A stretch of 64,000 nucleotides of DNA from assembly GCF_016920785.2 (NCBI RefSeq), contig NW_024609835.1:21853108-21917107 (forward strand), written 5' to 3'. Positions 1 through 11,429 of this stretch are shown here, piece after piece. The notes under the pieces are model-generated. The model saw only the letters and a program-made list of their open reading frames with translations. It did no database searches and was not told where the DNA came from. Made by a program: the position numbers and the translations under genes. Every line of letters begins with the position of its first letter. The first letter of the stretch is position 1. Source of the DNA: Ixodes scapularis. Its lineage: Eukaryota; Arthropoda; Arachnida; Ixodida; Ixodidae.

Positions 1-48
1 AATAAACCACGCTAGGTCGGGATAATTTACGTGGACACCACTGTGCTC

Positions 49-101
49 AAAATATATATCTCTCTCAATATATATATCTATATATATATATATATATATT
101 T
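49..101. repeat. AT-rich dinucleotide microsatellite
   Basis: Nearly uninterrupted TA/AT dinucleotides broken by short TC interruptions. It lies directly beside the stop codon of the candidate exon at 100-309, on that exon's 3' side. Confidence 0.9.
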
Positions 102-309
102 AAATGAAGTAAAAGTTTGGTTTTGCTCTGCTATACGTTTTGCTGCTTTTGGGTCTTCCTTTTTGAACTTCCCATGACGTTGCCAGATCATAATCCTCGG
201 TTCCAGAAGTTCCATCAAACAGCGACGAGGTAAGATAGGACTGCGCTGTTTCATAGACGGTTCCATTGCTGTAGCATTGGTACAACAAAATTGGGATGTA
301 CTGAATCCT
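100..309 (-). CDS. Candidate terminal exon of an unrecognised protein
   Basis: On the minus strand a strong acceptor (TGTTTTCTTTTTTCAG) precedes position 309, and an open frame of 69 codons then runs to a stop at 100-102. The peptide starts RIQYIPILLYQCYSNG, contains one N-x-T sequon and ends in a basic, Lys/Arg-rich tail. I recognise no family. The nearest possible first exon in the same orientation is the signal-peptide exon at 2558-2665, but no linking exon was found, so joining them is a guess. The upstream part of the frame (310-369) is polypyrimidine-rich and reads as intron. Chance opening cannot be excluded; the quality of the acceptor is the main support. Confidence 0.35.
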   Translation of the reverse strand, partial: RIQYIPILLYQCYSNGTVYETAQSYLTSSLFDGTSGTEDYDLATSWEVQKGRPKSSKTYSRAKPNFYFI

Positions 310-1167
310 CTGAAAAAAGAAAACAAGAAAAAAAAACACGTAAGGACCCCAGGAAACGTAAACTGGCAAAACACTCCTGTAAAATCACCCATGATTTACA
401 CTAGTCATGTGGTCAAACCAGTTTAGACGCGGCGATACGCGAGACTATTTCGCCGCATATACGGTGGTCTACACTGACTAGTCAATAGGCGTCTTCCTTC
501 CCTTTTGTTTACCGAATCTATGCTGCTTGGAAAGCATCTCCGACTGGTCCGTTTACCGTGTCCTCATTGGAGGTCCTTCAGTTTCCGCCGGAGAATTTCG
601 AACACGTGTCGTTCTGTTACAAGCCGCAATCCTTGGGGTGGCGCCTAAGGGTGGTTCGTCAGACGTCTGTTCTGCTGCAAGTCGCTTTCTAGACGGCAGT
701 ACACGTAAACTTCAGCAGCCACATGTTCGGGTGCCACGACGACTGCGAGACTTGTGTTCGGTTTTACTTCTTCACGGAAGGTCCACAACCAACCCCTAGG
801 ATCGCGACATCCGACAGCATGACACGCCGGCTACTGTAACAGGACCATGTTCGATAAATAGGAGGTATAGGACAATGAACGCTCCAGTGGAATAACCTTA
901 TCAGGCACCATCCCTGAACTTCATCATTCGCTCACTCGTCTACCCACTAAACTAGTGAGTGGCCGCATGACTAGCTGCGTTTGTCTCAATTCCCTTTTCA
1001 AACGCATCCGAACGCCGAACGCGGGTGTACGGCGTACGCGGTTTCTTTTCGAAAACTGACTAGAGACAAAGTCAGATAACCTTGCGTCTACCCACAGTTC
1101 ACTGCAAAACTCTTCATTAAAATGATGGCTCGCCGCACCGACGTCCTGGCGCGATCTCGCCTCCTTT

Positions 1168-1217
1168 AATAGGCTATTGGTCAAGAAACTTCGGCCAACG
1201 TTTGGTACAGCGCAAAA
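1168..1217 (+). repeat. 50-bp direct repeat, copy 1
   Basis: Begins AATAGGCT and ends CAGCGCAAAA. It matches 1763-1812 at 47 of 50 positions in the same orientation, 595 bp apart. Probably part of an unclassified interspersed repeat. Confidence 0.85.
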
Positions 1218-1762
1218 TTTAGAACCGCGTAAACCGATGAAACCAATATCAGGCTGAACCAATGAGAGGGCTAATTGTTGTTCCAAGTTTATCGTGCTAC
1301 ATTATAAATTCAGAGGCTCCTTCACATGCATCCTGCTTGCACGTAATTCAGAATCTATTAGCCTTTTCTTTTTTTCATTATGACTAGCGCTAATGTTAAA
1401 CGCTACCGTATCTCTAGTCCGGGAGAAGATGAGAATGGCAGGGCGTCGAACGACCCACCTCCGGCATGCATTGATTGCTTTTGTGTCGTGTTTTGGCTTC
1501 GCGCGCTCGCTGCTACCTCACGGGACACCGAAGTACGGTGACTGGAAGACGCCTTCGCCTGGTGTGACTAACGCGTCCATAAAAATCGTCCCTCGATTTC
1601 CGCCAGATGACGTCGTAGAAGTGCCATGCTGTCGCCGGCCGCGATCTTGGCGGTGTTAGAGTGGCGGCGGTGGACGCGACAGACGCCTGTTCCGCTCCAG
1701 GTCGCTCTGCAGCTTGGTAGAGCGACCAGCTATACTACTCCATGGTAGAACCAGAGTCCTTC

Positions 1763-1812
1763 AATAGGCTACTCGTCAAGAAACTACGGCCAACGTTTGG
1801 TACAGCGCAAAA
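1763..1812 (+). repeat. 50-bp direct repeat, copy 2
   Basis: Partner of 1168-1217, with three substitutions and no gaps. Confidence 0.85.
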
Positions 1813-2557
1813 GTTGCCGCCAAGTGAGCCACTGTCCTGGACGATGGGAAGGCAACATTTTTGTTTGGCCACACAACTCACAGTGAGCTACCCCAAATTC
1901 GCGATTCCAAGTGGTTAACAAAACAATTCTCGTCCACCGACATTTTGTTACGTCTGCGATTGATCACTGTATTCAAGCACCGGTCATTCTTTATGAATAT
2001 ATAACACCAGAAGGTAGAAATTCCCTTTTCTAGTTTGTTTTCAAACTAACTCGTCTTTGTTTCCAAGCGAAAAAGAGCGGGCTAGTGTATGTACGGGTTT
2101 GCAGAGCCATTACTTGATGGCGCTACTCGCAGCGCTGAAGTTTGACGGCCATAACGGAAGTGATAATTAATTTTGAGGTAAGAAGAGGAATGAGTCTTGT
2201 CGACGCAAGCGCCGCCCGTGCTACCATAGCAAGCTCTCCCATAGCGTTATGGAGAAGTTTCGTGACCATACTATATTGGAAAACTCGGGTAGAACGTTGG
2301 CGCAGAAGGCGGGGCCACTGAAACTTCTGCCAACCGTGTGCATCCTACCAGCGAAATTCATGGAACGCCGTCAAAGGTAATTATACATTTTAAAGGAAAC
2401 AAGAAAACGATGTACGTTTTTAACATGCGGACACGCATGCATTACATGTGTGCGATGGGCGCCGGCAACACTTCTTTCAATAATTTACTACGCTCCACTA
2501 CTCACCGAGTAACATTCAGCAGAGCTCACAACAAGTGATAAGAAAAGCACACGTTAC

Positions 2558-2665
2558 CTCGAAGAATTTTGCTGTAGGGTTAGTGTCGCTTGATTTACTT
2601 GCTTCTAAGCGTATTATTCCGACGACGAAGACGAGCAGGATTGAAAGCGTAAATGAGGAATTCAT
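2558..2665 (-). CDS. First coding exon of a secreted protein (signal peptide)
   Basis: On the minus strand an ATG at 2665 opens 36 codons ending exactly at a splice donor (GAG|GTAACG), phase 0. The peptide begins MNSSFTLSILLVFVVGIIR, a short polar start followed by a hydrophobic core, then an LEAS stretch that would suit signal peptidase, then a Ser/Asp/Asn-rich segment. It would route the protein to secretion. The exon at 40634-40741 has the same length (108 bp), the same phase, an MN-S start, AS at residues 22-23, Asp27 and Phe34, and its intron starts similarly (GTAA..TGTG.TTTTC), so the two look like paralogues. The mature protein is not identifiable because the downstream exons were not found with confidence. 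Small multigene families of secreted salivary proteins are common in ticks; membership is inference. Confidence 0.6.
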
Positions 2666-3299
2666 TTCAGGCTCCTTTCTTTGCAGCTTTAGCTCACCAC
2701 CTGCGTGAGTTAATTAGAATAAAATGAGATATAAAGTGTATTGTTTATATATGTTTTTATTTTGACATTTTGTAAGCCCTCTCTTGTGAGACATTAATGG
2801 GAGACGAGGGTAGGATTTCGTATGACATTAAAATACAAAAGAAAACTACAATCAAGTGAAATATTAGAGACGTCTCGAAGTATTTAAGAAAAGCAATTAA
2901 TACAAAAACTATATCTTCTATGCCGGTAAGAAAAAATATATACGATTGATAATCCTGTCATCTAGAAAAAATATATCTTTGAAAAACGGTATATATTTAG
3001 TGAACATCAGACAAATAGAATTTTGGAAGGGGTATACAGTTTCTAGATTCCCTCTCTCGTTTGCAACAAATTCCTTTACCCCGACTGCTCTCACATTTGC
3101 GAACGTGTTACTATTATATATGAGGCTATTGTATGTTCGCACTATTTTTTTATTCAGTCTACCTGACTGTTCTGATCTTTCCATTGATTAGCTGAGAAAT
3201 AAGTTATAAGGGTGCGATTTATCTTTTTTATAGGCTATGTTTTAGATAGCTCACTTTCAACATTTCAATTCTAGATCCCTTCTTTTTTTAGGAAAGGAA

Positions 3300-4081
3300 A
3301 GCAAGTCTAACGTGAAACTATTAATATACAATGCCCTGTTTCAGTCCCATTTAAATTACTGTAGCCTCGTTTGGAGTAACACGACGTTCACAAACTTGCA
3401 GAAACTATATTTATTGCAAAAACGAATATTGAGAATTATTTGTAATGTGCCTTATGATTACCATAGTGAGGGTTTGTTTCAAAAGTTCAGAATTCTAAAA
3501 ATATTTAACCTCTATGACTATAGATTATGCATCAGCTTAAAACTCGAGAACAAAAAAAATGCGCGTTTCTTGTCAGACTTATCCGAGTTAGTGCCAAACG
3601 ATCACGTCTATTTAACCCGACACATGGAATATTGGAAGGTTACCGGCTGTAAGACAAACTATGGTACACAAACTCTACGTTACACTATACCTAAATTGCT
3701 CAACTACCTCGCCAGCAACGACATTTGTTTAGACTCCGTATCAACTAAAGATTTGCGTTCATTCTATTTGCGCTTGTGATTCTTCATCTATGCCTACTAT
3801 GTTACCTATTATCTACTTGTTTGTTTGAACTGTATAATATTATTTTTAGGGCTACAACAGTGTCTACTCTGTAGTGTTTATAATAATTCTGATGAAGTTT
3901 TTTTTTTTTTTTTGTCTTTCTTATGTATATGCGTGTGTGCGCTTCTTTTTTTTTTTTCTCTTTTTCTTGTGCTGCTGCGCCTGTCACCGTATGGGGCTTC
4001 GGGCTCGTCAAGCCTCCTTTGGAGGCTTTTTCCCTTCTGCCCCTCCAATTCATTTGGAAATAAAGTTATTATTATATTATA
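3300..4081 (+). mobile_element. 5'-truncated LINE (CR1/Jockey-like non-LTR retrotransposon)
   Basis: Contains the C-terminal end of a reverse transcriptase ORF (3312-3779), a T- and pyrimidine-rich 3' untranslated region, an AATAAA-like stretch at about 4058, and a 3' end made of short ATT/TTA repeats (to about 4081) instead of a long poly(A). CR1-type LINEs typically end in such microsatellite tails. The endonuclease and RT core are missing, as expected for 5' truncation. A degenerate relative lies on the opposite strand at 10563-11400. No target-site duplication was identified. Confidence 0.75.
3312..3779 (+). pseudogene. LINE reverse transcriptase, C-terminal fragment
   Basis: An open frame of 155 residues with no real start codon, because the element is truncated upstream. 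The opening KLLIYNALFQSHLNYCSLVW is the segment that follows the RT thumb in many CR1/Jockey-type ORF2 proteins; QKRILRIICNVPYDYHSEGLF and HMEYWKV follow in the usual order. The frame is intact to its stop, so the insertion may be fairly young. It has no host function that I can argue for. Confidence 0.75.
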
Positions 4082-4612
4082 ATACCTTTTCGCAAGGGGA
4101 AAAATATGTGTGTTTTTATATGCACCAAGCTGTACTTTCAAACGGGAAAGTCACAGAAGGAGCAAAGTTCAAAGTTCATATAACGAGTGCTACGGCTTCT
4201 GGACCTGAACATGACATAAACTGTGAGATTGCAGGTAAAAACGACACAAACACTAAAAGTTGTCGAACGCAACTGAGTTTTATTTACGAAATAATTCACG
4301 TGTATTTGAGACATTTTAGTGTTTGTCCGCCTGCAGTCTCAGGTTTATGTCATGTTCAATTTAGACAGCCCCTTTGAACCCTTACATTCAGTTCCTGACC
4401 TCATCGAGATGTTTCCACAGCATTCTTTTTTTGTTTCCTTGATAAAACGGAAATGTGTAGGTTTAAATTAAACGTTGGAGTTTACTCAACCCTATTTTCA
4501 ATGCATGTTTGAGACGTTTTATCATACTGGGACACTCTTACATTCCTCCCAGCGTTAATTGTACGTTTGTTTAGTGCACAGATGCACTCACCGTTACACT
4601 TTTAGCAAGGAT
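4082..4612. other. Short spacer between two transposons
   Basis: Unassigned. A plus-strand frame here reads GAKFKVHITSATASGPEHD and reaches a possible donor (GCAG|GTAAAA at about 4236), which could be a stray exon, but there is no convincing acceptor and no family match that I recognise. Confidence 0.4.
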
Positions 4613-5967
4613 CCCTTACAAAAAAATGAACTGACTTTCAATTGAAAGTGTAAAGGACTCACTCAATAGACCTCATTCAGTCTCAATTGAAACTTAATTA
4701 ACTTTTTCTATTGAGTCGCTATTGATCCGTCCCAGACTATTGGCCACTGAGTCTTAATTGAATTTTTAGCAATTGCATTTCAATTGAATTTTGGCAATAG
4801 TGTTTCAATAGAACTTTTGCTATTGAGTTTTAATAAAAATATTGCAACTGACTTTCAATTGAATTATTGCAACGTGCTTCAATAGAATTTATTGCAACTG
4901 CATTTAAAAAAAATTGCTCTGGTTGAGAATTTGTTTTTACAATTCTTTAAAGCATGCAACATGAAGGAAACAAAGCACATAGAGGAAACGGACACAAACA
5001 TTGTAACTCAGCACTCACAACCCACTAATCGTACTCCCTTGACTACCCCACCGCCTTATATACCCTACATAAGAAAGGTATTCATTTGGCCGGTGACCAC
5101 CTCAGCATCTACTAAGGTTCCCAGTTTCCTATTTCCTCCTTTAAAGTCTCATGGATGATAAACAGTGTTTCGACGTCATTGGACTCTATCCCTTAATAGA
5201 AAAACATTGGCACAAGCAATAATCGTTTGGTGCACACGGGTGCAGTAATCCACAAACGACCAAACTCAATTGCATTCCTAATGAGTAAATTCAATAGAAT
5301 CGATATTGACTTTCTTATGACCAAACTCAATTGCATTCCTAACGAGTAAATTCAATAGAATTTATATGGAGTTTCTAATGATCAAACTCAATTGCATTCC
5401 TAGTGAGTAAAGTCAATAGAATCGATATTGAGTTTTTTATGAGCAGTCTCAATTGAATTCCTAATGAGTAAATTCAATAGAATCTAAATTGAGTTTCTTA
5501 TGACCAAACTCAATCGCATTCCTATTGAGTAAATTCAATGAAATTGATATTGAGTTTCTAATGATCAAACTCAATTGCATTCCTAGTGAGCAAAGTCAAT
5601 AGAATCGATATTGAGTTTCTTATGATCAGTCTCAATTGCATTCCTATTGAGTTAATTCAATAGAATCGAAATTGAGTTTCTTATGACCGAACTCAATCGC
5701 ATTCCTATTGAGTAAATTCAATAGAATTGATATTGAGTTTCTAATGATCGAACTCAATTGCATTCCTAGTGAGGAAAGTCAATAGAATCGATATTGAGTT
5801 TCTTATGATCAGTCTCAATTGCATTCCTAATGAGTAAATTCAATAGAATCAAAATTGAGTTTTTAATGGTCAAACTCATTAGACATTGAGTTTATATCGA
5901 GTTTCAATTGACTCTATAGGAACACAATAGAAAGTCAATTGAAACTCATTGATCATTTTTGTAAGGG
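4613..5967. mobile_element. Non-autonomous DNA transposon, CCCTTACAAAAA family, copy 1
   Basis: The ends are inverted: CCCTTACAAAAAAATGA on the left and TTTTTGTAAGGG on the right. Just inside both ends lie AT-rich motifs such as TTCAATTGAA and TTCAATAGAA, repeated many times. An internal stretch near 5046-5110 (CTTATATA-CCTACATA then GGCCGGTGACCACCTCAGCA) is shared with the second copy at 33628-35367. No transposase frame is present. The flanking duplication is unclear (an AT at each end at most), so the superfamily is undecided. Confidence 0.7.
5265..5880. repeat. 61-bp tandem array, about ten units
   Basis: Units begin CTCAATTGCATTCCTA and recur at 5265, 5326, 5387, 5448, 5509, 5570, 5631, 5692, 5753 and 5814, an exact 61-bp spacing. 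Units differ by scattered substitutions. The array lies wholly inside the CCCTTACAAAAA transposon and is built from the same CAATTGA/CAATAGA motifs as its ends, so it probably arose by amplification of a subterminal segment. Confidence 0.9.
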
Positions 5968-7436
5968 ATATGCCATCGCCGGTTTTCCCTATTTTTTATT
6001 CGGTATTGAAGAACTCTCAACAAGACTACTAAGTGAAGGAAAGTGCTCGGTTTGGGTGCTAACACAAGTGGTAAATATTGATATCTGCCAATAGCCTTTC
6101 AAAGTAAAATGCCAAAAGCGTTGAACTAGTGGTTGGTCTAGCAGTGTCGTGGCAATATATGTAACAAAGAGCAAAATTATTTTACAGCAATATTATTGTC
6201 GCGCTTGCTGCCGGGATGAATGCAAGACTTCCAACTTGGGGCCCAGACCAAGAAGTGCCCCGTTTATTGCCACACCCACATATATACACACATATCAGGT
6301 CACACGACGACAACCGTGCGCAGCACTCCTACAGCGAGTCATCTCGAAACAGACAGTAGACCGCGATAACTGATAGTCACGCGCGTCTTAGGTTATACCG
6401 CAGGAGCGATAACACTACAATTACAGCCGTAGAATTTACAGCCATAGAATTTGAGCCGTTGACCGTGCTTCATATGAACGCAGGCCATTTTCGGAATTTC
6501 GACAAAACATTCTACGGGCCGATGATAAAAAGATAGCAAGCAAGGTGTTAAGCATGGTCGTGCATGGTCAGTGAAACAGTCCCCGCCAGGCAAGCTGGGA
6601 GTGCCTTCGCATAGGTGCTCATGAAACTCAGAATTAGCACAAACATCAATTCTCGAGAGATACGCTGATAAAACCGCCTTAGAAGTTTACGATGCATTCT
6701 GTGTCAGAAAGCAAGTTCGTTTGTGCCCGCTCAATGCACCTAACAAATAATACAGAGTTTTCTTGTTTGTTTTTTAACGAATGGTTACAAAGATGTAATT
6801 AACAGTGTGTACTTGTTTAAAAAAAAAAATTTTCTTGAGAGTGCACTTTGTCTTGTTCTTTTCCCTGTTTATTCCGCGCTTTTCGTTTAGCACGTGTAAC
6901 TATTTGTTCGGAAATGACGTACGAAAACACGCTTCCCCCTCACGCAGACAGCTGAAATGCTCTCTACTAATATACCCTCAATGATTCCAAAACGCTATGA
7001 AGCACTCGTCTGGTGGGTTACTCGGTTTAATGCGGAACGCCTATGCGGAATATATGGTGCGCGTTCGCACCTGTACCGTTCATCCAGTCTATCTGCTCCG
7101 AAATGACACTTTAGTGGCTTCGGCGTCACACCTCAGCTGTGTTTCACCTTAAGGGTTGCCTAACTTTTTGCATTTTTTTAAACTTCTCTACGCTTTAAAT
7201 TTGAAGAGATTCACAAGATAAGATCCGTCAATATTGGATGTTCAGCTCCTCAACATTTTATCTATTCTTATTTCAAATTGGCACAAGGCCTTCCTTAACC
7301 ATTAATTTGAAACGGAGCGTGTTGACCCGAAGTTACGTAAATGTACTGGGTGAGGTATATTTTCCTCGCTTTGTAGCTGGAACATAATTTGTTGGATCAT
7401 TGCAGAAATCGGCGGCATCTCATATCTGATAAGTCT
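5968..7436. other. No supported gene
   Basis: AT-rich spacer with short frames only. A minus-strand frame at 5989-6174 reads like a possible small exon but has no good splice context. Nothing else recognised. Confidence 0.5.
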
Positions 7437-7507
7437 TTAGTTTCTGGTACTTTTCATTCTAGTTGGGCACTCTAAGACGTAAATTTTCATCTTAATGTCC
7501 CAACGTT
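7437..7507 (-). CDS. Weak candidate terminal exon
   Basis: A pyrimidine-rich acceptor (TTTCAATTAATCTTCCCAG on the minus strand) precedes 7507, and 22 codons then run to a stop at 7437-7439. The peptide reads RWDIKMKIYVLECPTRMK and has a basic end. It needs two bases from its own start to complete an upstream codon. No family recognised; the short length makes chance a serious alternative. Confidence 0.2.
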
Positions 7508-8154
7508 CTGGGAAGATTAATTGAAAATTTATCATATATGTCATAGTGCAAATATGACCCCCCAAAAGATCAATTTTAATATTTGATGGTACCTCATTGT
7601 TGCAATACAAGGACTTGAAAGAATCGAACATAAAGACAGAGCAAGACATCACACATTTTGACATTCAAAATACATAATGATTATATAGGACAATCAATAG
7701 ACAGATGAAATATAGTTTGTTTTATTTTTTGTACTTATATTAAAACTTCGTGACTGTGTCTATTTGTTGGATTGGTTCCTTTTGTGTTGTCGCATATCTC
7801 TGTCCCAGGGAAGGTTACTTTATATATAATTACTAAAACAAAACCCTGGAGTCGAGGGAAACAAGAAGGGGGCCACAGCAACAATGATTTCATAGATTTA
7901 TGATGTAAATGCAATAAATGCAAAGGTGCAAGCGATGCTTGTCCTTTGTCCCTCTTGTTCCCATTCTCCAGGGATTAATATCGTCCATAGACTCAATCGT
8001 TTGTTTCTTGTGTCTGAGTTCTTGTTTTCTTTTTTTTTTTTTTCAAGATATGCATCACCAGCTTACCTGCGCGTTAACTCTTTTTTCAATGATATATTAG
8101 CTAAAATATATATATGGCCACCGTTTGAAACGTCGCATGTATTCCTAAAGGTAG

Positions 8155-8241
8155 TTAAAGTTTTCTAGTTTGTCTGATCCTAGGTTGCTGTTTTTTATGA
8201 AGGCAGGCATCTACTTTTTGCTTAATGTTTCCATTCCTGAG
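8155..8241 (-). CDS. Candidate terminal exon with a basic tail
   Basis: A very good acceptor (TTTCTTTTTTTCAG on the minus strand) is followed by 28 codons and a stop, phase 0. The peptide has a single Cys and ends in a Lys/Arg/Gln-rich tail (KKQQPRIRQTRK). Tick salivary secretomes include proteins with basic tails, but one short exon does not place it in a family. The nearest candidate upstream exon in this orientation is 9821-9881. Confidence 0.3.
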   Translation of the reverse strand, partial: LRNGNIKQKVDACLHKKQQPRIRQTRKL

Positions 8242-9820
8242 CTGAAAAAAAGAAATTATCGGAAAAGTAAATCGCTCAGAGGTAGGTACAGAGATTCACC
8301 CCATCTGTTATGTCGTCAGCTCTAGCATACCTCGATTATCGCTCTTTGTTGTCCGATATATGCCAAAATTACTGAGGGAACGCTCAAGCAAAGTTCTTAT
8401 CGAAATCTGAACACCACATTGGCATATTGATAAGCATCGATAGATCAACTAAAGCCATTATTATGGCTTATATTTGGCGGCCAGAAACAAATTACGAACT
8501 TCTCGCTCTCCACCCTTCAAAAGGATGCCGAAAAAAAAAGTTAAATACTATAACAAACGCACAAATAAATGGTATTTCGTGTAAGAGATCATACCCGTAA
8601 ATTTTATATAAATGTACATAACTCGAACAGACTGTGAAGATGGTTTGTTCTACAGACCTTCACAAAAATCGCTTTCTGCGCGCCGCCATCTTTGTCTGCT
8701 GGTCTTGGAACGCCTTCGGAGCGTGCGCTGTTGCTCTGCAGTGCAGTGTATCGGACGTTTCGCATACGTTTACAACTCAGTGACTCAGCATTTTCTGCCG
8801 AGGCGATAAGCGATGCAAAGGTACAGATGTGCGAGGAGCAGAAGGGGATGTATTAATTTCATACGTCTACCAATCACGTGCAGTGAATGGCCCGTAACCC
8901 TCCGCTTTTTCTGTGCGTGATTTACTTAGACTGTGATAGCAAACGCGTAAAAAGGACCAGCGCCGTGACGACGCACTTTTGCCGTGGCGTGATCTGCTGC
9001 ATGCAATCGTGGGGTTGGTTGCGGTCGGCCTTATTGTGAAACGGGGTATAAAGGTACAGGCTTGAACAGAAGCCATCGAAGAATGACGTTTATTTTTTGC
9101 TACATCCATCCGTGACGATAAGATCAGACAGGCCCGTCGTTGTTAAAGAGTTATAAACTCGTCCTTAGAAGTATCCGAAATATTGAAGGACAGCGGTTAG
9201 CACACCGTGCCGCGAGACTTGTGCCAATTTGCAGCTTTTTCAGTCGCATCTTTGTTGTCACAAGTACTCGTGCAGCTTTTCACTGGCCACTTTCAAACCT
9301 CGGAAAAGTATGCAGTCCACATCTTGGCAAAGAAACGAGTCGTAAGATTTTGTGTACCTTGGAAGTACGAGTTTGTTAACTTCACCGAATGTTGCGACCA
9401 GAGTTATTCTCTGTTTTGAGTCCGGCCAAAAAGGAGGCGAGAAAAGGTTAGCATGGAAAGGAGTGGTGTGGTCAGTCCTTTTGATTGATTGTATTTTGGG
9501 CAGAAATATTTCTAATACGACATACTTATAGTTTTCCTTTTCTGGCGAACTCATTGTTAATTCATGCGGTTAGTGGGAATCGAACATGCAGCAATTTGTA
9601 GCCTACTGCACGAAACATTACTGCCAACCTCCCTCCTCCTACCCCAAGAAAAAGAAAGCCGGAACACCGATTTTAAATAAAAAAAATACAACGCTATTTA
9701 TGCGCACAAAAACTAAATGCATATTCATTTATGTGACCTTACGTATATGATCCAAATCGTTAGCACAAAACCATTCGTAATCAAAACTTGCTTTGTTACC
9801 TGAAACGCACTTTTACTCAC

Positions 9821-9881
9821 CGGGTGCTTCCTGACGGAAAAATACGGAACTTCGCGCGTTTCCCGCAATGTTTGCTCTCTT
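9821..9881 (-). CDS. Candidate small internal exon
   Basis: On the minus strand a good acceptor (CATATCCGTTTCTTAACAG) and a consensus donor (CCCG|GTGAGT) bracket 61 bp that are open in more than one frame; one frame reads REQTLRETREVPYFSVRKHP. Paired consensus sites this close together are unusual by chance, yet the product is unknown and the exon is not linked to a start. Confidence 0.3.
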
Positions 9882-10350
9882 CTGTTAAGAAACGGATATG
9901 AGGGTACTATACTTATACCCAAACATTTTCGTGTCGCTCAAAAGAAACAAAATGTTTAAAATGCGCTGTTTGCGTCAGGGAACTGGAAAAACAAACACAC
10001 CGACGGACAGACGTCATCGAGTTGGTTGGCGGGGAATAACTTGCAGCAGTGTTGAAAGTTAGGCTAGTTGCTTCTCTGTTGTACGTGTCCTCTCTTTTTC
10101 GTCCTTGTTTTTTTTTTTTGCGTGCTTTCGATTTTATTGTGAACGAAAAACTTATATTTTCACATGTTGTTTCATACCCATGTACGCTACTGCATTTGAA
10201 GGGAAGCTCAACTGTTGCTCCCCATAATGGCGCTGTTTAAGACTTGTTTATCGCCAGCAATTCTTCGGCGGTTTTTAACGTTTGTCCGTCTGATGTTTAT
10301 ATCCAGCTACATTTACTATTCTAGAAGTGCGAATTTCCTACCTTATTTAG

Positions 10351-10374
10351 CCCCCCCCCCCCCCCCCCCCCCCC
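10351..10374 (+). repeat. Poly(C) run, 24 bases
   Basis: An uninterrupted run of 24 C. It is one of six G/C homopolymers of 13 bases or more in this window. Confidence 0.95.
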
Positions 10375-10562
10375 AATAGGGTGTATTTCATTTGCGCTCG
10401 TTATATCCTATACATATATGTATATCTTACAATGACTATTCTACGTGGCTGTCTTGTTTTTCCAGTACGCGGTATTGCTAAGTGGACCATCGGGGCGTGA
10501 TGAATCACGTTTGAGGTTAAGTTACGAAATTTTATTTCTCAAGGAACATTGTGAGTAATAGT

Positions 10563-11400
10563 GTTAATAAATAAATAAATAAATAAACACAACTATAACA
10601 ACATCCAGACAGCTAGCTCGTTCAAGATGAATTCGCGAGCAATGTCAACAACAGTCTCAGGATATTTTAAAAAATCAGAACAAATATATCTTTTCATGAT
10701 GAACGGATTTTGAGATTGGTGGAGGGCGCAGAGTGCCTGGGTATTTTCAGTATTGTCCAGTTGCAAGTTTTTGTTTTTATATTTAGGTATTTTTTATGCA
10801 TTTAAAGCTAAAAATAACGGAGCACAAAAAAACGAGCGACACAAACTTATTGCATTGTTCTCCACTTTATTTGAACACTAAAATAACTACCGCGTGACGG
10901 CCAATTGTTGTAAACTGCTCTCGGGTAGGAGCACTATCCAACACGGGCTTTCACCGTGACTATAAAAATACGTCAGTTGCACTTCTCAAGACACCAACTT
11001 TATGTCTGTTCACGTCCAAATATTTCACTTCGGATTTATACATTTTGTCGGCGCCGTTACGAAGTACATATATAGTTATATATACTATATACCTAAACAT
11101 TTGTGGTCCATAATCTAATCTGAATTTAAGAACCTTCCAATATTCATTGTGGCGGGCTGTGGAAAATATAGTATTTTGTTCTAATGAAGGTAGTTTCCTT
11201 AGAATTGTAGTTCCATTTATTTATTTTTTCGTTTTTGATAGTGATGCATACTCTGCAATCATGCAAGTTATGAATTTTTATAATTTTCCAAAATATTAAA
11301 CATTGTCTTGTTGCGGGATCATAAGGGGCATTGTAAATAGCTCACACGATTGTTTTTTTTTTAATGAAGATAAATATTATTGAGCATATGGCTACGTATT
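10563..11400 (-). mobile_element. Degenerate LINE fragment, same family as 3300-4081
   Basis: Read on the minus strand, the segment follows the same order of motifs as the LINE ORF at 3312-3779: a NAPYDP-like block near 11330, an N-EYWKV block near 11140 followed by a DYGPQ-like segment, and a stop near 10960. It then runs through a 3' untranslated region to a (TTTA)n tail at 10563-10590. Stops and frameshifts break the frame throughout, so this copy is much older than the plus-strand copy. Confidence 0.6.
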
Positions 11401-11429
11401 TAAAATATTTGAAGCCGTAAATATTGGTT

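Larger units (their letters stand above)
310..2557. other. Mostly non-coding interval with an internal dispersed repeat
   Basis: No convincing gene. Short open frames occur on both strands but none has a family motif or paired splice sites. The interval does hold two copies of a 50-bp direct repeat (listed separately), and around 600-700 and 1640-1740 there is looser similarity (a CTGTTC-GCT-C-AGTCGCT theme) suggesting that a longer repeat unit was duplicated. Confidence 0.5.

Noticed and set aside
3874..4377. 167-codon frame overlapping the LINE 3' end
   Set aside because: Its start is a run of Phe from the T-rich LINE tail and it crosses the element boundary.
5265..5880. Regular 61-bp repeats considered as a CRISPR-like array
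   Set aside because: The repeats are contiguous with no unique spacers, and the array is inside a eukaryotic transposon.
7820..7980. Inverted pair CCCTGGAG...GGAACAAGA considered as a transposon end pair
   Set aside because: Arms are short and imperfect with no defined boundary or duplication.
9560..9630. Minus-strand GTTCGATTCCC resembling a tRNA B box, possibly a tRNA gene or SINE head
   Set aside because: The A box is poor and the acceptor and D stems do not fold convincingly. A tRNA-derived SINE remnant is possible but not supportable by eye.
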